Below, piece by piece: positions 1 to 9,401 of a DNA stretch of 64,000 nucleotides. This DNA comes from Halomonas sp. HL-48. GTDB taxonomy: Bacteria > Pseudomonadota > Gammaproteobacteria > Pseudomonadales > Halomonadaceae. The DNA is taken from the NCBI RefSeq assembly GCF_001314875.1, contig NZ_LJZS01000003.1:62001-126000 (forward strand). Reading direction: 5' to 3'. Position numbers and translations under genes: made by a program. A model generated the notes under the pieces. It saw only the letters and a program-made list of their open reading frames with translations, ran no database searches and was not told the DNA's origin. Numbering within the stretch: the first letter of the stretch is position 1; each line of letters opens with the position of its first letter.

Positions 1-779
1 CCATCGGTGGGGCTGGCGGCGATGGCTTCTCCGCAACGTTTGAAGAAGATTCTGTTGTCGGTGACTACGGCCGCTTTCGTATTGAGCTTTCCGGCTCGAA
101 CGAAACTGAACAGGTCGTTTCGTTGGTCACGCTGGCGCAGGGCCGTCTCGACCTGCTGCGTTCCTCGCAACAGGATTTGTACACCAATGACGGCGTTATT
201 GAGAGCGAAGTCAGTGATGCTGAGGATGACAGTCGGGCCTGGCTGCTGCTTGGTGATGGAGAAACCGCTGGCATGAGCTTGCGCAGCGTCGATGTTGAGA
301 ATGCGACGGTTAATAATGCCGCCATCGAACGCATGGAGCGTTTGATCAGCGAGTGGCAGCAGCGTGAAGGCAGTTCATTGCGTGGCAGTATTGCCTCGCA
401 GGTAGCTGCAAATGTTTCCAGCGGTGGCGAGGCTGAAAGCATGCTTCAGCAGAGTCCACCGGCGTCTGGTGAGATTGAAGCACAGTCGGCTGAGAACGCC
501 GCAGCAGTGAGGGGTGATGAAGCCACTCAGGTTGAAGACAACCGCGACGAGCTGACCGAAGAAGCTAAGACTCAGGCGGAACTCATCAATCAAAGCGGGT
601 TGGAAATCCCCGACGAACTGCTGACCGCTCTAACCGCCACCACGGGCTGGGCGATCGCCAAGGCAGGCGCTCCAATTCCATCGCACGATGCGGCGCGACT
701 CAATGCATTGCGTCGTGAATGCGCGGCCCGCGATTGGCAGCGACTGAGTAAAGGTGAAGATGATGAGGAGACAGCATGA
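1..779 (+). CDS. C-terminal part of an unrecognised large protein (5' end outside window)
   Basis: The frame is open from base 3 to the TGA at 777-779, so at least 258 residues belong to a protein that starts before the window. The visible part begins with a Gly-rich, beta-looking stretch, then an acidic, Gln/Ser/Glu-rich low-complexity section, and ends with a short Arg/Asp-rich tail. I see no membrane segment or known motif and do not recognise the family. The stop overlaps the ATG of the next gene (ATGA), so the two are translationally coupled and this is the upstream member of the GAF-HlyD / M50 / SecA-like operon. Being a cargo or a structural partner of that machine is inference from position only. 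Confidence 0.6.
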   Translation, partial: IGGAGGDGFSATFEEDSVVGDYGRFRIELSGSNETEQVVSLVTLAQGRLDLLRSSQQDLYTNDGVIESEVSDAEDDSRAWLLLGDGETAGMSLRSVDVENATVNNAAIERMERLISEWQQREGSSLRGSIASQVAANVSSGGEAESMLQQSPPASGEIEAQSAENAAAVRGDEATQVEDNRDELTEEAKTQAELINQSGLEIPDELLTALTATTGWAIAKAGAPIPSHDAARLNALRRECAARDWQRLSKGEDDEETA

Positions 780-2656
780 CAGCTTCGACCGGAAGCATTG
801 ATGCCACGGTTGAGGCCGACGTCACCAAAATTATCGATATCCAGTCCTGGCTGACACGCCATGGCGAACGGCTGGTGTCGTCCCATGGCAATCTCCAGAT
901 TGCCGAAGGAATCGTGCTTTGGCGCCATTCGCCAAGTTGGCTGCCGGTAGCGCTTTGGCCGGCCAATGCGGATGGGGTGGCGCTGCTGGATCTTGCCGAT
1001 CAGGTACGTGAAGCCGGTCGTGGTCTTGTCAGTACGCTGGATGGGGGTGGAATGTCACTCGGCTATCCGGTGTACGATCTTTCGCAGCGTTCTGAAGAGA
1101 CGCTGACGGGTGTAGTAGCACTGCGTGTACTGCGTAAAGGTGCTGCGGTCGAGGTGCCGGATGAAGCAGATTTGGTGCCATTGATGCAGCACTTGGAAGA
1201 TGCTGTGGCCGGGCTTGAGCGGGATATTCTCGCTCGTCACCATGCATCGACCGTTTTGCAGCAATCAAGGCTTGGAGAGCATCTCACCCTACTGGCATCA
1301 GTCCTGGAGCAACCCAGCTTCAATGCCGCTGCCATGCAGTTGACCACACGACTGGCGACCACGCTGGAAGCAGAGCGGGTAAGCCTGGGTTGGCGACGGA
1401 GTAGTCGCACGCGGATGCGCCAGATTTCACACAGCGCGCGCTTCAATCGCAAAATGAACCGTATCCGCGCCACGGAAGCGGCGATGGATGAAGCCCTCGA
1501 CCAGCGTCGTGCAGTCGTCTGGCCGACCTCCCAAGACGCTAACCAGGAACCTTCGGTGTCACCGGAGGTTTCGTCGGCACCTGTCAACCGCGCTCATGGT
1601 TCGCTTTGCCAGATGACCGACGTGCCTTGCGCATTGACGCTGCCCTGCCTGGATGAAGGCAAGCCGCGTGGGGCTATAACTATCGAGCGCGAGCATCCTT
1701 TCGATGATGAAGAGGTCGGTGCGCTGCAGAGTTTGATGGCGCTGTGTACGCGTGCCTTGGAAGAGAAACGTCGCAATGACCGATCTCTGCCGGTCAAAGT
1801 GATAGCGGCAATGGGGGACCATAGTGCCCGGTTATTGGGAGCCGGTCATCTTGGTTACAAGCTCACCGCGATTGTGCTGGCTGCGCTGGCCTCATTTGCC
1901 TTTTTCGCGACGGGCACCGAATATGCATCCACTGATGCCGAGCTCAAGAGTGATGTGCAGCGGGTTATCGCCACCCCTTTTCAGGGTTATATCGATGAAA
2001 CACGCGTGCGCGCAGGTGACCGCGTTGAGGAAGGCCAGGTCCTGGCCTCCATGGATACCCGTGATCTGCGCCTTCAGCAGTTGCAGTCCCAGAGCGAACT
2101 AGCCAATCTCGCCAGTGAAGCCCAGGGATTGCGTGCCGAGGGTGAAAGGGCATCGCTCAATATGGTGGAAGCTCAGCGCGAACAGGCCCAAGCAGAGCTG
2201 GAACTCATCCAGTCGAGGCTGTCTCGAGCTAACCTGCGCGCGCCCTACGATGGTGTCGTCGTCAGCGGTGATCTGACCCAACGACTGGGCAGCGCCGTGG
2301 AACAGGGTGAAGAATTGTTCCGGGTGGCACCGGAAGGAAATTACCGGCTGGAGCTGGCAGTCGACGAAGCCCGGATTGACGACATCAGAGAAGGGCAGCA
2401 AGGCGAAATGGTGCTGTCGGCAATGACCAATATGCCGTTGGACTTTCAGATCAGCCGTATTACGCCGGAAACCCGAATCAGCGAAGGCAGCAACCGGTTT
2501 GTCGTCGAGGCCGAATTAAATGAATCGCCCAGCGAATTGCGGCCGGGTATGGAAGGCGTCGGCCGTGTCGAAATGGGTGAGGAACGGCTGGTCACTATCT
2601 GGACGCGTGAGCTGGTCGACTGGCTTCGTATCAACATCTGGCAGTGGTGGGGATAA
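776..2656 (+). CDS. GAF-domain / HlyD-type membrane-fusion protein
   Basis: 626 residues. The N-terminal ~350 residues look cytosolic and resemble one or two GAF-like sensor domains. A single membrane segment follows (about 358-382, rich in Ala/Leu/Phe), then a periplasmic HlyD/biotinyl-lipoyl adaptor: 'TPFQGYIDETRVRAGDRVEE' half-motif, an alpha-helical hairpin rich in Gln/Glu/Ala, the 'LRAPYDGVV' second lipoyl half, and beta-barrel strands. The start overlaps the previous stop by 4 bp and the M50 gene begins 4 bp after its TAA. A cytosolic GAF sensor fused to an HlyD adaptor is unusual, since ordinary membrane-fusion proteins have a very short cytosolic end. I infer an inner-membrane adaptor that senses a ligand or partner inside the cell and joins a trans-envelope complex. 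Confidence 0.75.
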   Translation: MTASTGSIDATVEADVTKIIDIQSWLTRHGERLVSSHGNLQIAEGIVLWRHSPSWLPVALWPANADGVALLDLADQVREAGRGLVSTLDGGGMSLGYPVYDLSQRSEETLTGVVALRVLRKGAAVEVPDEADLVPLMQHLEDAVAGLERDILARHHASTVLQQSRLGEHLTLLASVLEQPSFNAAAMQLTTRLATTLEAERVSLGWRRSSRTRMRQISHSARFNRKMNRIRATEAAMDEALDQRRAVVWPTSQDANQEPSVSPEVSSAPVNRAHGSLCQMTDVPCALTLPCLDEGKPRGAITIEREHPFDDEEVGALQSLMALCTRALEEKRRNDRSLPVKVIAAMGDHSARLLGAGHLGYKLTAIVLAALASFAFFATGTEYASTDAELKSDVQRVIATPFQGYIDETRVRAGDRVEEGQVLASMDTRDLRLQQLQSQSELANLASEAQGLRAEGERASLNMVEAQREQAQAELELIQSRLSRANLRAPYDGVVVSGDLTQRLGSAVEQGEELFRVAPEGNYRLELAVDEARIDDIREGQQGEMVLSAMTNMPLDFQISRITPETRISEGSNRFVVEAELNESPSELRPGMEGVGRVEMGEERLVTIWTRELVDWLRINIWQWWG

Positions 2657-2660
2657 CGCC

Positions 2661-4811
2661 ATGGCCGGAGCGCTATACAGCCAGCACTGGCACCGGGTTG
2701 CCGAGCTTAAGTTGCGGCTGCGTCGGCATGCCAGCGTGCATCGCCATGAGTACCGAGGAGAGCCCTGGTACGTGCTTCACGACACTCTCACCGGCCAAGT
2801 GCACCGCTTTACACCTGAGGCCTACCAGATCATCGGGCGGCTCGATGGCAGGCGGACTCTTGGCGATATTTGGGAACAGGTCAGCCGTTCGCTGGGCGAC
2901 GCCATGCCAACCCAACAGGAACTTATTGGGTTGATCGGTCGACTACACAACGCCAACGTTTTAGCTGGGCACGGCGATATTGATATCGACGAGCTATCGC
3001 GCCGTCAGCAAAAATTTCAACGTGGAAAATGGCAGCAGTTGATTCGTTCACCCTTGGGCATCCGTATTCCGTTACTGGATCCCGAACGCTTCATCAATGC
3101 CAGCTATCCACTCATCAAACCGTTGATTGGCCCGTTCGGTGCGTTACTGTGGCTGGCGACGATAGCGTTGGCGTTGGTGGTGGCCGGTATCCATTGGCAG
3201 GGGCTAACTCATAATCTCGCTGACCGAGTGCTGGGCATTGACAACCTCTTGCTGATGGCGCTGGTTTACCCGCTCATCAAGTCCCTACATGAGCTTGGCC
3301 ATGCGTGGACCACTAAGGACGCCGGTGGCGAAGTGCATGAAATTGGCATCATGCTACTTGTCTTTTTTCCTGTGCCTTATGTTGATGCCAGTGCGGCGGC
3401 AGCCTGTCCGGATAAGGGCCAACGCATGTTAGTCGGTGCTGCCGGCATTATGGTTGAACTGTTCATTGCCGCGCTGGCGATGCTGGTGTGGGCGATGGCA
3501 GAGCCAGGTGTACTGCGTTCGCTGATGTTCAACATTATGCTGATTGCCGGTGTTTCGACGCTACTTTTCAACGGCAATCCGTTGTTGCGTTTCGATGCCT
3601 ACTACGTAATGGCTGACTGGCTTGAAATCCCGAATCTTGGCCATCGCGCCAATCAGCAGCTCGGCTATACCATCAAACGCTACCTGCTCGGACGGCGGGA
3701 TGTCACTAGCCAGGCCGGCTCCCGTCGCGAAGCGTGGTGGCTGGTCGGTTATTCAGTGACCTCATTTTGCTATCGGTTGGTGATTATGGTGGCAATCGCT
3801 GTGTTTGTTGCTACCAGATACTTGTTTATTGGCGTGTTGTTAGCCTTCTGGTCGCTATTTATGACATTGATCCTTCCCTCTTTAAAGCTGATTAAAGCCA
3901 TGACCGTTGAATCCCGACTAGAAGGTTCTCGTGGGCGAGCTTGGGCCTGGCTGCTCGGTACACTCGCAGCCGCTGGATTGTTGCTGTTTGCGTTACCCGT
4001 GCCGTATGCCACCGTCGTGCAAGGTGTTGTTGACAGTAGTGAGCCGACGCATGTGCGCCTTGGTGCAAACGGTCGGCTTACCGAGATACTGGTTGAGGAT
4101 GGCGAACCGGTCTCGCGGGGCGATGCTTTGATGCGGCTTGATGCGCCGCAGCTTTCTGCAGAAGTGCGCGAACTCGAAGCTCAGCGCCGAGAAGCAGAAC
4201 TCCGCCTGCAGGCCAGCGTACGTGAAGCGCAAAATATTGCCATGGAACGCGAAAACCTGGAATTGGTTGAGCAACGATTGGCCGATGCGCGGTTAAGGGC
4301 GGCTGCAACGCTAGTGACTAGCCCACGCGATGGCCACTTGATAATGCCTGAAGGGCGGCCACCGGTAGGCTCCTTCATGAAGCAGGGCACACCGGTCGCT
4401 GTAGTAGTGCGTGACAGTGATTTACGCGTTCGTGCCATGCTGCCGTCGCATCGACGCGATGAGGTTAGCCGCGATACTAACAGCGTCAGCCTGCGCATGC
4501 CCGGACATGACACCAGTGTAGCGTCGTCCCTTGAATGGATGTCGCCGCGTACTACCCATAAAGTACCCAGTGAGACCCTGACACAGGAAGGGGGAGGAAA
4601 CATTGCGCTCGATCCTGAGGCAGAAGAACCGTTGACAGCCTTCCGGCGCCATTATCTGGCCGATTTTGATGCTCGGAACCTAATCGACAGTGATTTGCCT
4701 CTTTCTCTGGAGAGCCGGGTTTATATTCGGGTCGAGCATTCTCCTGAGCCGATCGGCTATCGCTGGTGGCGCGATATTCGCCGCAATTTCCTCTCTTTGT
4801 TTAACAGGTGA
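2661..4811 (+). CDS. PqqD-like / M50 site-2 protease / HlyD fusion protein
   Basis: 716 residues from ATG 2661, 4 bp after the previous stop; upstream in-frame starts would overlap the HlyD gene. Order of parts: a PqqD-like peptide-binding domain at about 25-95; a multi-pass M50 metalloprotease with zinc motif HELGH at 210-214 and the second-site motif NPLLRFDAYY with Asp near 312; another membrane segment near 427-455; and a C-terminal lipoyl/HlyD region with a coiled hairpin. All M50 catalytic residues appear present, so it is probably active. Similar 'putative peptide zinc metalloprotease' proteins accompany bacteriocin-like or peptide export systems. Here it is sandwiched between a GAF-HlyD protein and a SecA-like ATPase, which suggests processing or gating of an exported substrate. 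Confidence 0.8.
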   Translation: MAGALYSQHWHRVAELKLRLRRHASVHRHEYRGEPWYVLHDTLTGQVHRFTPEAYQIIGRLDGRRTLGDIWEQVSRSLGDAMPTQQELIGLIGRLHNANVLAGHGDIDIDELSRRQQKFQRGKWQQLIRSPLGIRIPLLDPERFINASYPLIKPLIGPFGALLWLATIALALVVAGIHWQGLTHNLADRVLGIDNLLLMALVYPLIKSLHELGHAWTTKDAGGEVHEIGIMLLVFFPVPYVDASAAAACPDKGQRMLVGAAGIMVELFIAALAMLVWAMAEPGVLRSLMFNIMLIAGVSTLLFNGNPLLRFDAYYVMADWLEIPNLGHRANQQLGYTIKRYLLGRRDVTSQAGSRREAWWLVGYSVTSFCYRLVIMVAIAVFVATRYLFIGVLLAFWSLFMTLILPSLKLIKAMTVESRLEGSRGRAWAWLLGTLAAAGLLLFALPVPYATVVQGVVDSSEPTHVRLGANGRLTEILVEDGEPVSRGDALMRLDAPQLSAEVRELEAQRREAELRLQASVREAQNIAMERENLELVEQRLADARLRAAATLVTSPRDGHLIMPEGRPPVGSFMKQGTPVAVVVRDSDLRVRAMLPSHRRDEVSRDTNSVSLRMPGHDTSVASSLEWMSPRTTHKVPSETLTQEGGGNIALDPEAEEPLTAFRRHYLADFDARNLIDSDLPLSLESRVYIRVEHSPEPIGYRWWRDIRRNFLSLFNR

Positions 4812-4816
4812 GAATC

Positions 4817-6781
4817 ATGGCGGTGTCATCAATTCCTCGTCGTCCCGTGGACACACTTGATCGACCCGAACGCTTCGTCGAGCCACCCACTACATTAGAA
4901 AAGCTTTGGCGGGTAATGCGAGGGCCATTACGCCTACCGGGACACAGCCACCGGTGGTTGCTGGAAGCTGCTCTGCCAGCGATTCATCGCCATGCTGAAC
5001 ATCTTGCCGGTCTTGAGGACATCGCTCTGAATGACCACGTTCTGTCGCTGCGACAGCGTCTACTGGCTAATGGCCTGACCACTCGTCTAAGTCGCGAGGC
5101 ATTCGCCACGGTTCGTGAAGTTGCCAGGCGGGAACTGGGAATAGCGCACCACGATGTGCAATTGATGGGCGGGCTAGCGCTACTGGAAGGGCGTATTGTT
5201 GAGATGCCTACCGGTGAGGGTAAGACGTTAACTGCTACCCTCCCTGCTGCGACTGCGGCGCTCGCAGGGGTACCGGTTCACGTCATCACCGTCAACGATT
5301 ACCTGGCGAGCCGCGACGCTGAGAGCATGGGCCCCGTGTATCGCCGACTTGGGTTGAGCGCTGGATCGATTGTGCACGACATGCTCCCGGCGCAGCGCCG
5401 GGCAGCCTACGCTGCCGACATTACTTACTGCACCAATAAAGAACTGGTGTTCGATTATCTGCGCGACGGGCGAGAGCTTGATCACAATCGTACGCCATTA
5501 CTTGCTCACGCCGCACGGCTGAAGGGCTCGCTGGATGATAGTCGGCTATTGCTAAGAGGACTGCATTTCGCCATTGTCGATGAAGCCGACAGCGTTATGC
5601 TCGATGAAGCCCGCACGCCACTCGTTCTCTCTGGTCGAGATACCAATGATCCCGTTGATATTGCTCTGATTGACGAGGTGTTGGAACTGGCTGGTAAGTT
5701 TCAGGAAAATGAACATTTTGTGCGTGAAAAGAACCAGCTGCATCTGACCGATATCGGTAGGGCTACGCTCGCAAAGGAGGCTGAACAGCATCTGGAAGCG
5801 CACGGCAATCAAGGTGCCTGGCTAGGGCGTGCGCGACGTGAGTGGCTCCTCCAGCAAGCCCTTGTGGCACGCCACCAGTTCGAACGCGACAGCCACTATC
5901 TGGTGCGCGACGGTCAGGTGCAAATCATTGATGAACATAGCGGCCGCGTTCTGGCCGACCGCCGATGGGAGCGGGGGCTCCAGCAGATGATCGAGCGTCT
6001 GGAGGGATGTACGCCAAGCGACCCTAACCGCACTCTGGCGAGGCTCACCTATCAGCGTTTCTTTCGCCGTTATCAGCATCTAGCAGGGATGACTGGCACT
6101 GCCAGTGAAGTGCGCAGCGAGCTCTGGCGTACCTACCATCTAAGAGTGGTTAGGATCCCGCCTCACAAGCCTTCACAACGTCACGATCTGGGGGTCACTA
6201 TGTTCGCAACCGCCTCCCAGCGCTGGGAATGGATCACTCGGCGGGCTCAAGACTTTATCGTTATCGGGCGGCCGGTACTCGTTGTCACCATCAGCTTGGC
6301 GGATTCCGAAGCCTTATCCTCAGCGCTTAATCAGTCTGGTCTCGACCATACGTTGCTCAACGCCCGACAGGACGCGGAGGAAGCTGATGTCATCGCTGCC
6401 GCTGGCCAAAGTGGTGCCATCACGGTGGCTACCAGCATGGCCGGGCGCGGTACCGATATCGCACTGGATCCTACTGCCCGTAATGCCGGCGGCTTGCATG
6501 TCATCATCGCAGGGCTGCACGATTCATCCCGCGTTGACCGTCAAATCGCTGGTCGTTGTGCCCGCCAGGGGGACCCCGGCAGCATGGAGTGGGTCGTCTG
6601 TGAACAGGATGCCTTACTCAACGAACTACACGGTTGGCAACGCCAACTTGGCCCCTTACATAAGCGTCTGAAACACGCCCAGAGTCAACGCGAAAAACGA
6701 CATGCGCGTGAACGCGCTCGACTGCTCGATGCTGACTGGAACGAAGCTGACCGTCTGGGTTTCAGCGGACGAAGCGAATAG
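4817..6781 (+). CDS. SecA-like translocase ATPase, short form
   Basis: 654 residues from ATG 4817, preceded by an AGGTGAG site; a GTG at 4808 overlapping the M50 stop is the alternative start. Clear SecA motor: Walker A MPTGEGKT near 130-137, the SecA signature VNDYLASRDAE, DEAD box 255-258 followed by SVMLDEARTPL, an apparent preprotein-cross-linking insert, then NBD2 with MAGRGTD at 541-547 and the arginine-finger segment GRCARQGDPG near 579. Housekeeping SecA is about 900 residues; this one ends soon after NBD2 and lacks most of the helical scaffold/wing and the zinc-binding C-terminus. It is therefore an accessory, SecA2-like motor, presumably dedicated to the adjacent M50/HlyD membrane proteins. 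Confidence 0.85.
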   Translation: MAVSSIPRRPVDTLDRPERFVEPPTTLEKLWRVMRGPLRLPGHSHRWLLEAALPAIHRHAEHLAGLEDIALNDHVLSLRQRLLANGLTTRLSREAFATVREVARRELGIAHHDVQLMGGLALLEGRIVEMPTGEGKTLTATLPAATAALAGVPVHVITVNDYLASRDAESMGPVYRRLGLSAGSIVHDMLPAQRRAAYAADITYCTNKELVFDYLRDGRELDHNRTPLLAHAARLKGSLDDSRLLLRGLHFAIVDEADSVMLDEARTPLVLSGRDTNDPVDIALIDEVLELAGKFQENEHFVREKNQLHLTDIGRATLAKEAEQHLEAHGNQGAWLGRARREWLLQQALVARHQFERDSHYLVRDGQVQIIDEHSGRVLADRRWERGLQQMIERLEGCTPSDPNRTLARLTYQRFFRRYQHLAGMTGTASEVRSELWRTYHLRVVRIPPHKPSQRHDLGVTMFATASQRWEWITRRAQDFIVIGRPVLVVTISLADSEALSSALNQSGLDHTLLNARQDAEEADVIAAAGQSGAITVATSMAGRGTDIALDPTARNAGGLHVIIAGLHDSSRVDRQIAGRCARQGDPGSMEWVVCEQDALLNELHGWQRQLGPLHKRLKHAQSQREKRHARERARLLDADWNEADRLGFSGRSE

Positions 6782-6851
6782 ATCAAATAATGCCAAGTGC
6801 GGCACTGGCTCAGGGCAGGAACATTCACTTCTTTTAGAAAGGCCATCATTT

Positions 6852-7601
6852 ATGTTTCATCGCACGCAGTATCTGCTAACCACATTGGCCTTCATCGGCC
6901 TTCCTAGCCTAGGTGTAGCTCAGGAAAACAACGATATCGACGCTACCAGTTGCCTGGTCGACCCAGGCCGCAGCTCCACTATGTCGAGCGAAGTTCCTGG
7001 CATGATTGATGAAATCCAGGTCGATAGCGGTGACAAGGTGGAAAAGGGCGACACCCTCTTTACGCTTAAGCGAGATGTGGAAGAAGCTAGCCTCGAGCTA
7101 GAAAACACACGTGCGGAATATGCACTGCGTACTTTGCAGCGCAACCAAAGGCTGATCGAAAAAGGGATGCTTAGCGATAGCGAACAGGACGAAATTGATA
7201 CCGAACTTTCTCTTGCGCGCTTGCAAGCCAATCAGGCTGAAGCTCAGCTTGGTGAAATGGTCGGCGACGCCCCATTCGATGGTGTGATCGCCAGTGTAGA
7301 AAGCGAGGAAGGCGAGTTTATAGACAATACGGCTATTCTTGAACTTGTCCAACTTGACCCGTTGCGTATCGATCTAGTCATGCCGTTGGAAGCTTTTGAC
7401 CAATACGATATCGGCGATGCCCTTGATATTTACCTGGCTGCTCCCGTCGAAGAAACCGTTAGCACCGAGATTGAGCGCATTGACAGCGTTATCGATCCTT
7501 CCAGTGGAACTTTTGGCATTCGCTTGCGCCTCGACAATCCTGATGGCATGTATCCGGCGGGCATTAACTGCCGACTCGCCTCCAATTCTGGGAACAAGTG
7601 A
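6852..7601 (+). CDS. Periplasmic adaptor (HlyD/RND membrane-fusion family)
   Basis: 249 residues from ATG 6852, with AGAAAGG about 9 bases upstream; longer in-frame starts inside the SecA-like gene lack a ribosome site and would bury the signal peptide. Signal peptide about residues 1-23 (ends GVAQ). It has the first lipoyl half (VPGMIDEIQVDSGDKVEKGD), a helical hairpin rich in Glu/Leu/Gln, the second half 'APFDGVIASV', and a beta-barrel end. It is short for an RND adaptor and lacks an inner-membrane anchor. It lies 70 bp after the SecA-like gene on the same strand and is probably the last gene of the export module; it may bridge the HlyD parts of the two upstream proteins to an outer-membrane channel encoded elsewhere. 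Confidence 0.75.
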   Translation: MFHRTQYLLTTLAFIGLPSLGVAQENNDIDATSCLVDPGRSSTMSSEVPGMIDEIQVDSGDKVEKGDTLFTLKRDVEEASLELENTRAEYALRTLQRNQRLIEKGMLSDSEQDEIDTELSLARLQANQAEAQLGEMVGDAPFDGVIASVESEEGEFIDNTAILELVQLDPLRIDLVMPLEAFDQYDIGDALDIYLAAPVEETVSTEIERIDSVIDPSSGTFGIRLRLDNPDGMYPAGINCRLASNSGNK

Positions 7602-7685
7602 CGAAGATACGATAACGCCTGATAGTCATTTGCGTCTTCATGCCCAGCCACCTCCCCCGAAAGGTATATATCTATACGACACGAC

Positions 7686-7712
7686 TAAGCTTTTCCGATT
7701 TATGGCCGATAC
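7686..7712 (+). promoter_or_regulatory. FliA (sigma-28) promoter of the chemoreceptor gene
   Basis: TAAG at 7686-7689, a 15-base spacer, then GCCGATAC at 7705-7712. This closely fits the flagellar sigma-28 consensus (TAAA, 15 bases, GCCGATAA), about 70 bp before the chemoreceptor ATG. The same arrangement is found before the second chemoreceptor at 56912-56938, which supports both. Confidence 0.8.
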
Positions 7713-7784
7713 ATAGAAAGTGCCCCCAATTTTCCATGGATGGAGTTATCACACCAATAATCAACATAATTAAACGGTGATGCC

Positions 7785-9401
7785 ATGCTGGAAAAGTTAG
7801 ATAAAATCAGTGTGAAATACTCCCTTGCCTTCATGCTGATCGCCCTGTCGTTACTGGGCGTTGTGGTGGTTGATAGTCTGCTGGTCCAGTCCATGCGCGA
7901 GCGGATGATGGCCTTCAGTGGCTCCTTCAATCCTGCGGTATCGGCGGTACTCAACGCTGACCGTGATCTCTATCAAGCTCGGGTCGCGGAGCTTGAAGTG
8001 TTGAACGTCGCATCGGGTAGCCAGGAAGCTCAAGATCAGTATGCGACGTTTCTGGAAAATGCCGATCAGGCCTACGATCGCATGCACGACTTTCTCCGCT
8101 TGCTTGACGCCTATCCCCAGGTCAGCGAAGGACTAAATGACTTCGAGGCCCGCTTTGAAACTTGGCAAGCCGCGGCGCAGCGTGTTTTTGACCTGCATGA
8201 AGCGGACGACCTCAGCGATGCCGACGACCAGGTAGATGGCGCATCGCTTGATGCCTTTGAAAGCCTCCGGGAGCTCTACAATACGGCGGGAGAAAATGCG
8301 GATCAGCGCGGGCAGGCGCTTGAGGAAGAAACCCTGGCCGAGGTGGCTGTCCAGCAGCGCTGGGTGATGGGGTTTACGGCGCTGGTGCTGCTGGGTACGC
8401 TTGCCTTCGCTTTAGTCGGACCGCGGATGATGTCCCGGGCCATCCGTCAGGTCAGCCGACGTATCCATGACATTACCGCAGGGGGTGGCGACCTTACCGC
8501 ACGGATAGAAAGTCAGCGGCGCGATGAAATTGGCGAGATGGCGCGTGAGTTCGATGGTTTTATTGCGCTGATGGATAATAGCTTCCAGGCGGTGCGCGAT
8601 GGCGCCCGCAACGTAAAGCTCGCGTCAAGCGAGATCGCCTCAGGTAGCGAGGACCTGGCGTCGCGGACCGAGCAGCAGGCGTCTGCCTTGCAGGAAAGTG
8701 CGGCCAGCATGGATGAGATGTCGTCGATTGTGCGCCAGAACAGCGAGGCGGCGACCAATGCCGACTCGCTCTCCAGCCACGCGGCCGAAAAGGCCGAAAA
8801 GGGTATCCAGGAAGTCCAGCGTTCGGTGACCTTGATGCGGGAACTTGAGACAAGCTCGCGTCAGGTTAGCGAGATCGTTAACGTTATCGACTCCATCGCT
8901 TTTCAAACGAACCTACTGGCGCTTAACGCCTCAGTAGAAGCCGCCCGTGCCGGCGAGCATGGCCGAGGTTTTGCCGTGGTGGCCAGCGAGGTGCGAAACC
9001 TGGCGAGTCGGACGGCCGATTCGTCGAAGGAAATTCGCCAGATCATCGAGGAAATCAGCGGTCGTATCTCAAGCGGTGCTGAACAAGCGGTGCGCAGCGG
9101 CGAGGGCATTCAGGAAACCGTCGAGGCAATCCGACAGGTGTCGGGTCTCATGAACGAGATATCGCTGGCCGTGCGCGAGCAGGAGGCCGGCATCCAGCAG
9201 GTGGGTATCGCGCTGACCCAGATGGATTCCGCGACACAGCAGAATGTCGCATTGGTGTCACAGACCAGCGGTTCGGCGGGATTACTCCAGCAAGAAGCGA
9301 CGCGACTCAGTCAACTGGTAGAGGCGTTCAAACTGAGCCGGGACGACGGCGCCGCCGATGCGTCCGCCCCCTTGCCATTGGCAAAGTCGAATACCTGGTA
9401 A
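7785..9401 (+). CDS. Methyl-accepting chemotaxis protein, 4HB-type ligand domain
   Basis: 538 residues. TM1 at about 13-35, a periplasmic helical ligand-binding region of ~150 residues (four-helix-bundle type by size and heptad look), TM2 at about 190-212, HAMP to ~265, then a long cytosolic coiled coil whose tip carries the invariant [20 protein letters not shown] segment. No C-terminal CheR/CheB-tethering pentapeptide; it ends in KSNTW. Expression is expected with flagellar class III genes from the FliA promoter at 7686-7712. It is a single gene, separated from the export operon upstream and the carnitine regulator downstream. The ligand cannot be read from the sequence. Confidence 0.92.
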   Translation: MLEKLDKISVKYSLAFMLIALSLLGVVVVDSLLVQSMRERMMAFSGSFNPAVSAVLNADRDLYQARVAELEVLNVASGSQEAQDQYATFLENADQAYDRMHDFLRLLDAYPQVSEGLNDFEARFETWQAAAQRVFDLHEADDLSDADDQVDGASLDAFESLRELYNTAGENADQRGQALEEETLAEVAVQQRWVMGFTALVLLGTLAFALVGPRMMSRAIRQVSRRIHDITAGGGDLTARIESQRRDEIGEMAREFDGFIALMDNSFQAVRDGARNVKLASSEIASGSEDLASRTEQQASALQESAASMDEMSSIVRQNSEAATNADSLSSHAAEKAEKGIQEVQRSVTLMRELETSSRQVSEIVNVIDSIAFQTNLLALNASVEAARAGEHGRGFAVVASEVRNLASRTADSSKEIRQIIEEISGRISSGAEQAVRSGEGIQETVEAIRQVSGLMNEISLAVREQEAGIQQVGIALTQMDSATQQNVALVSQTSGSAGLLQQEATRLSQLVEAFKLSRDDGAADASAPLPLAKSNTW

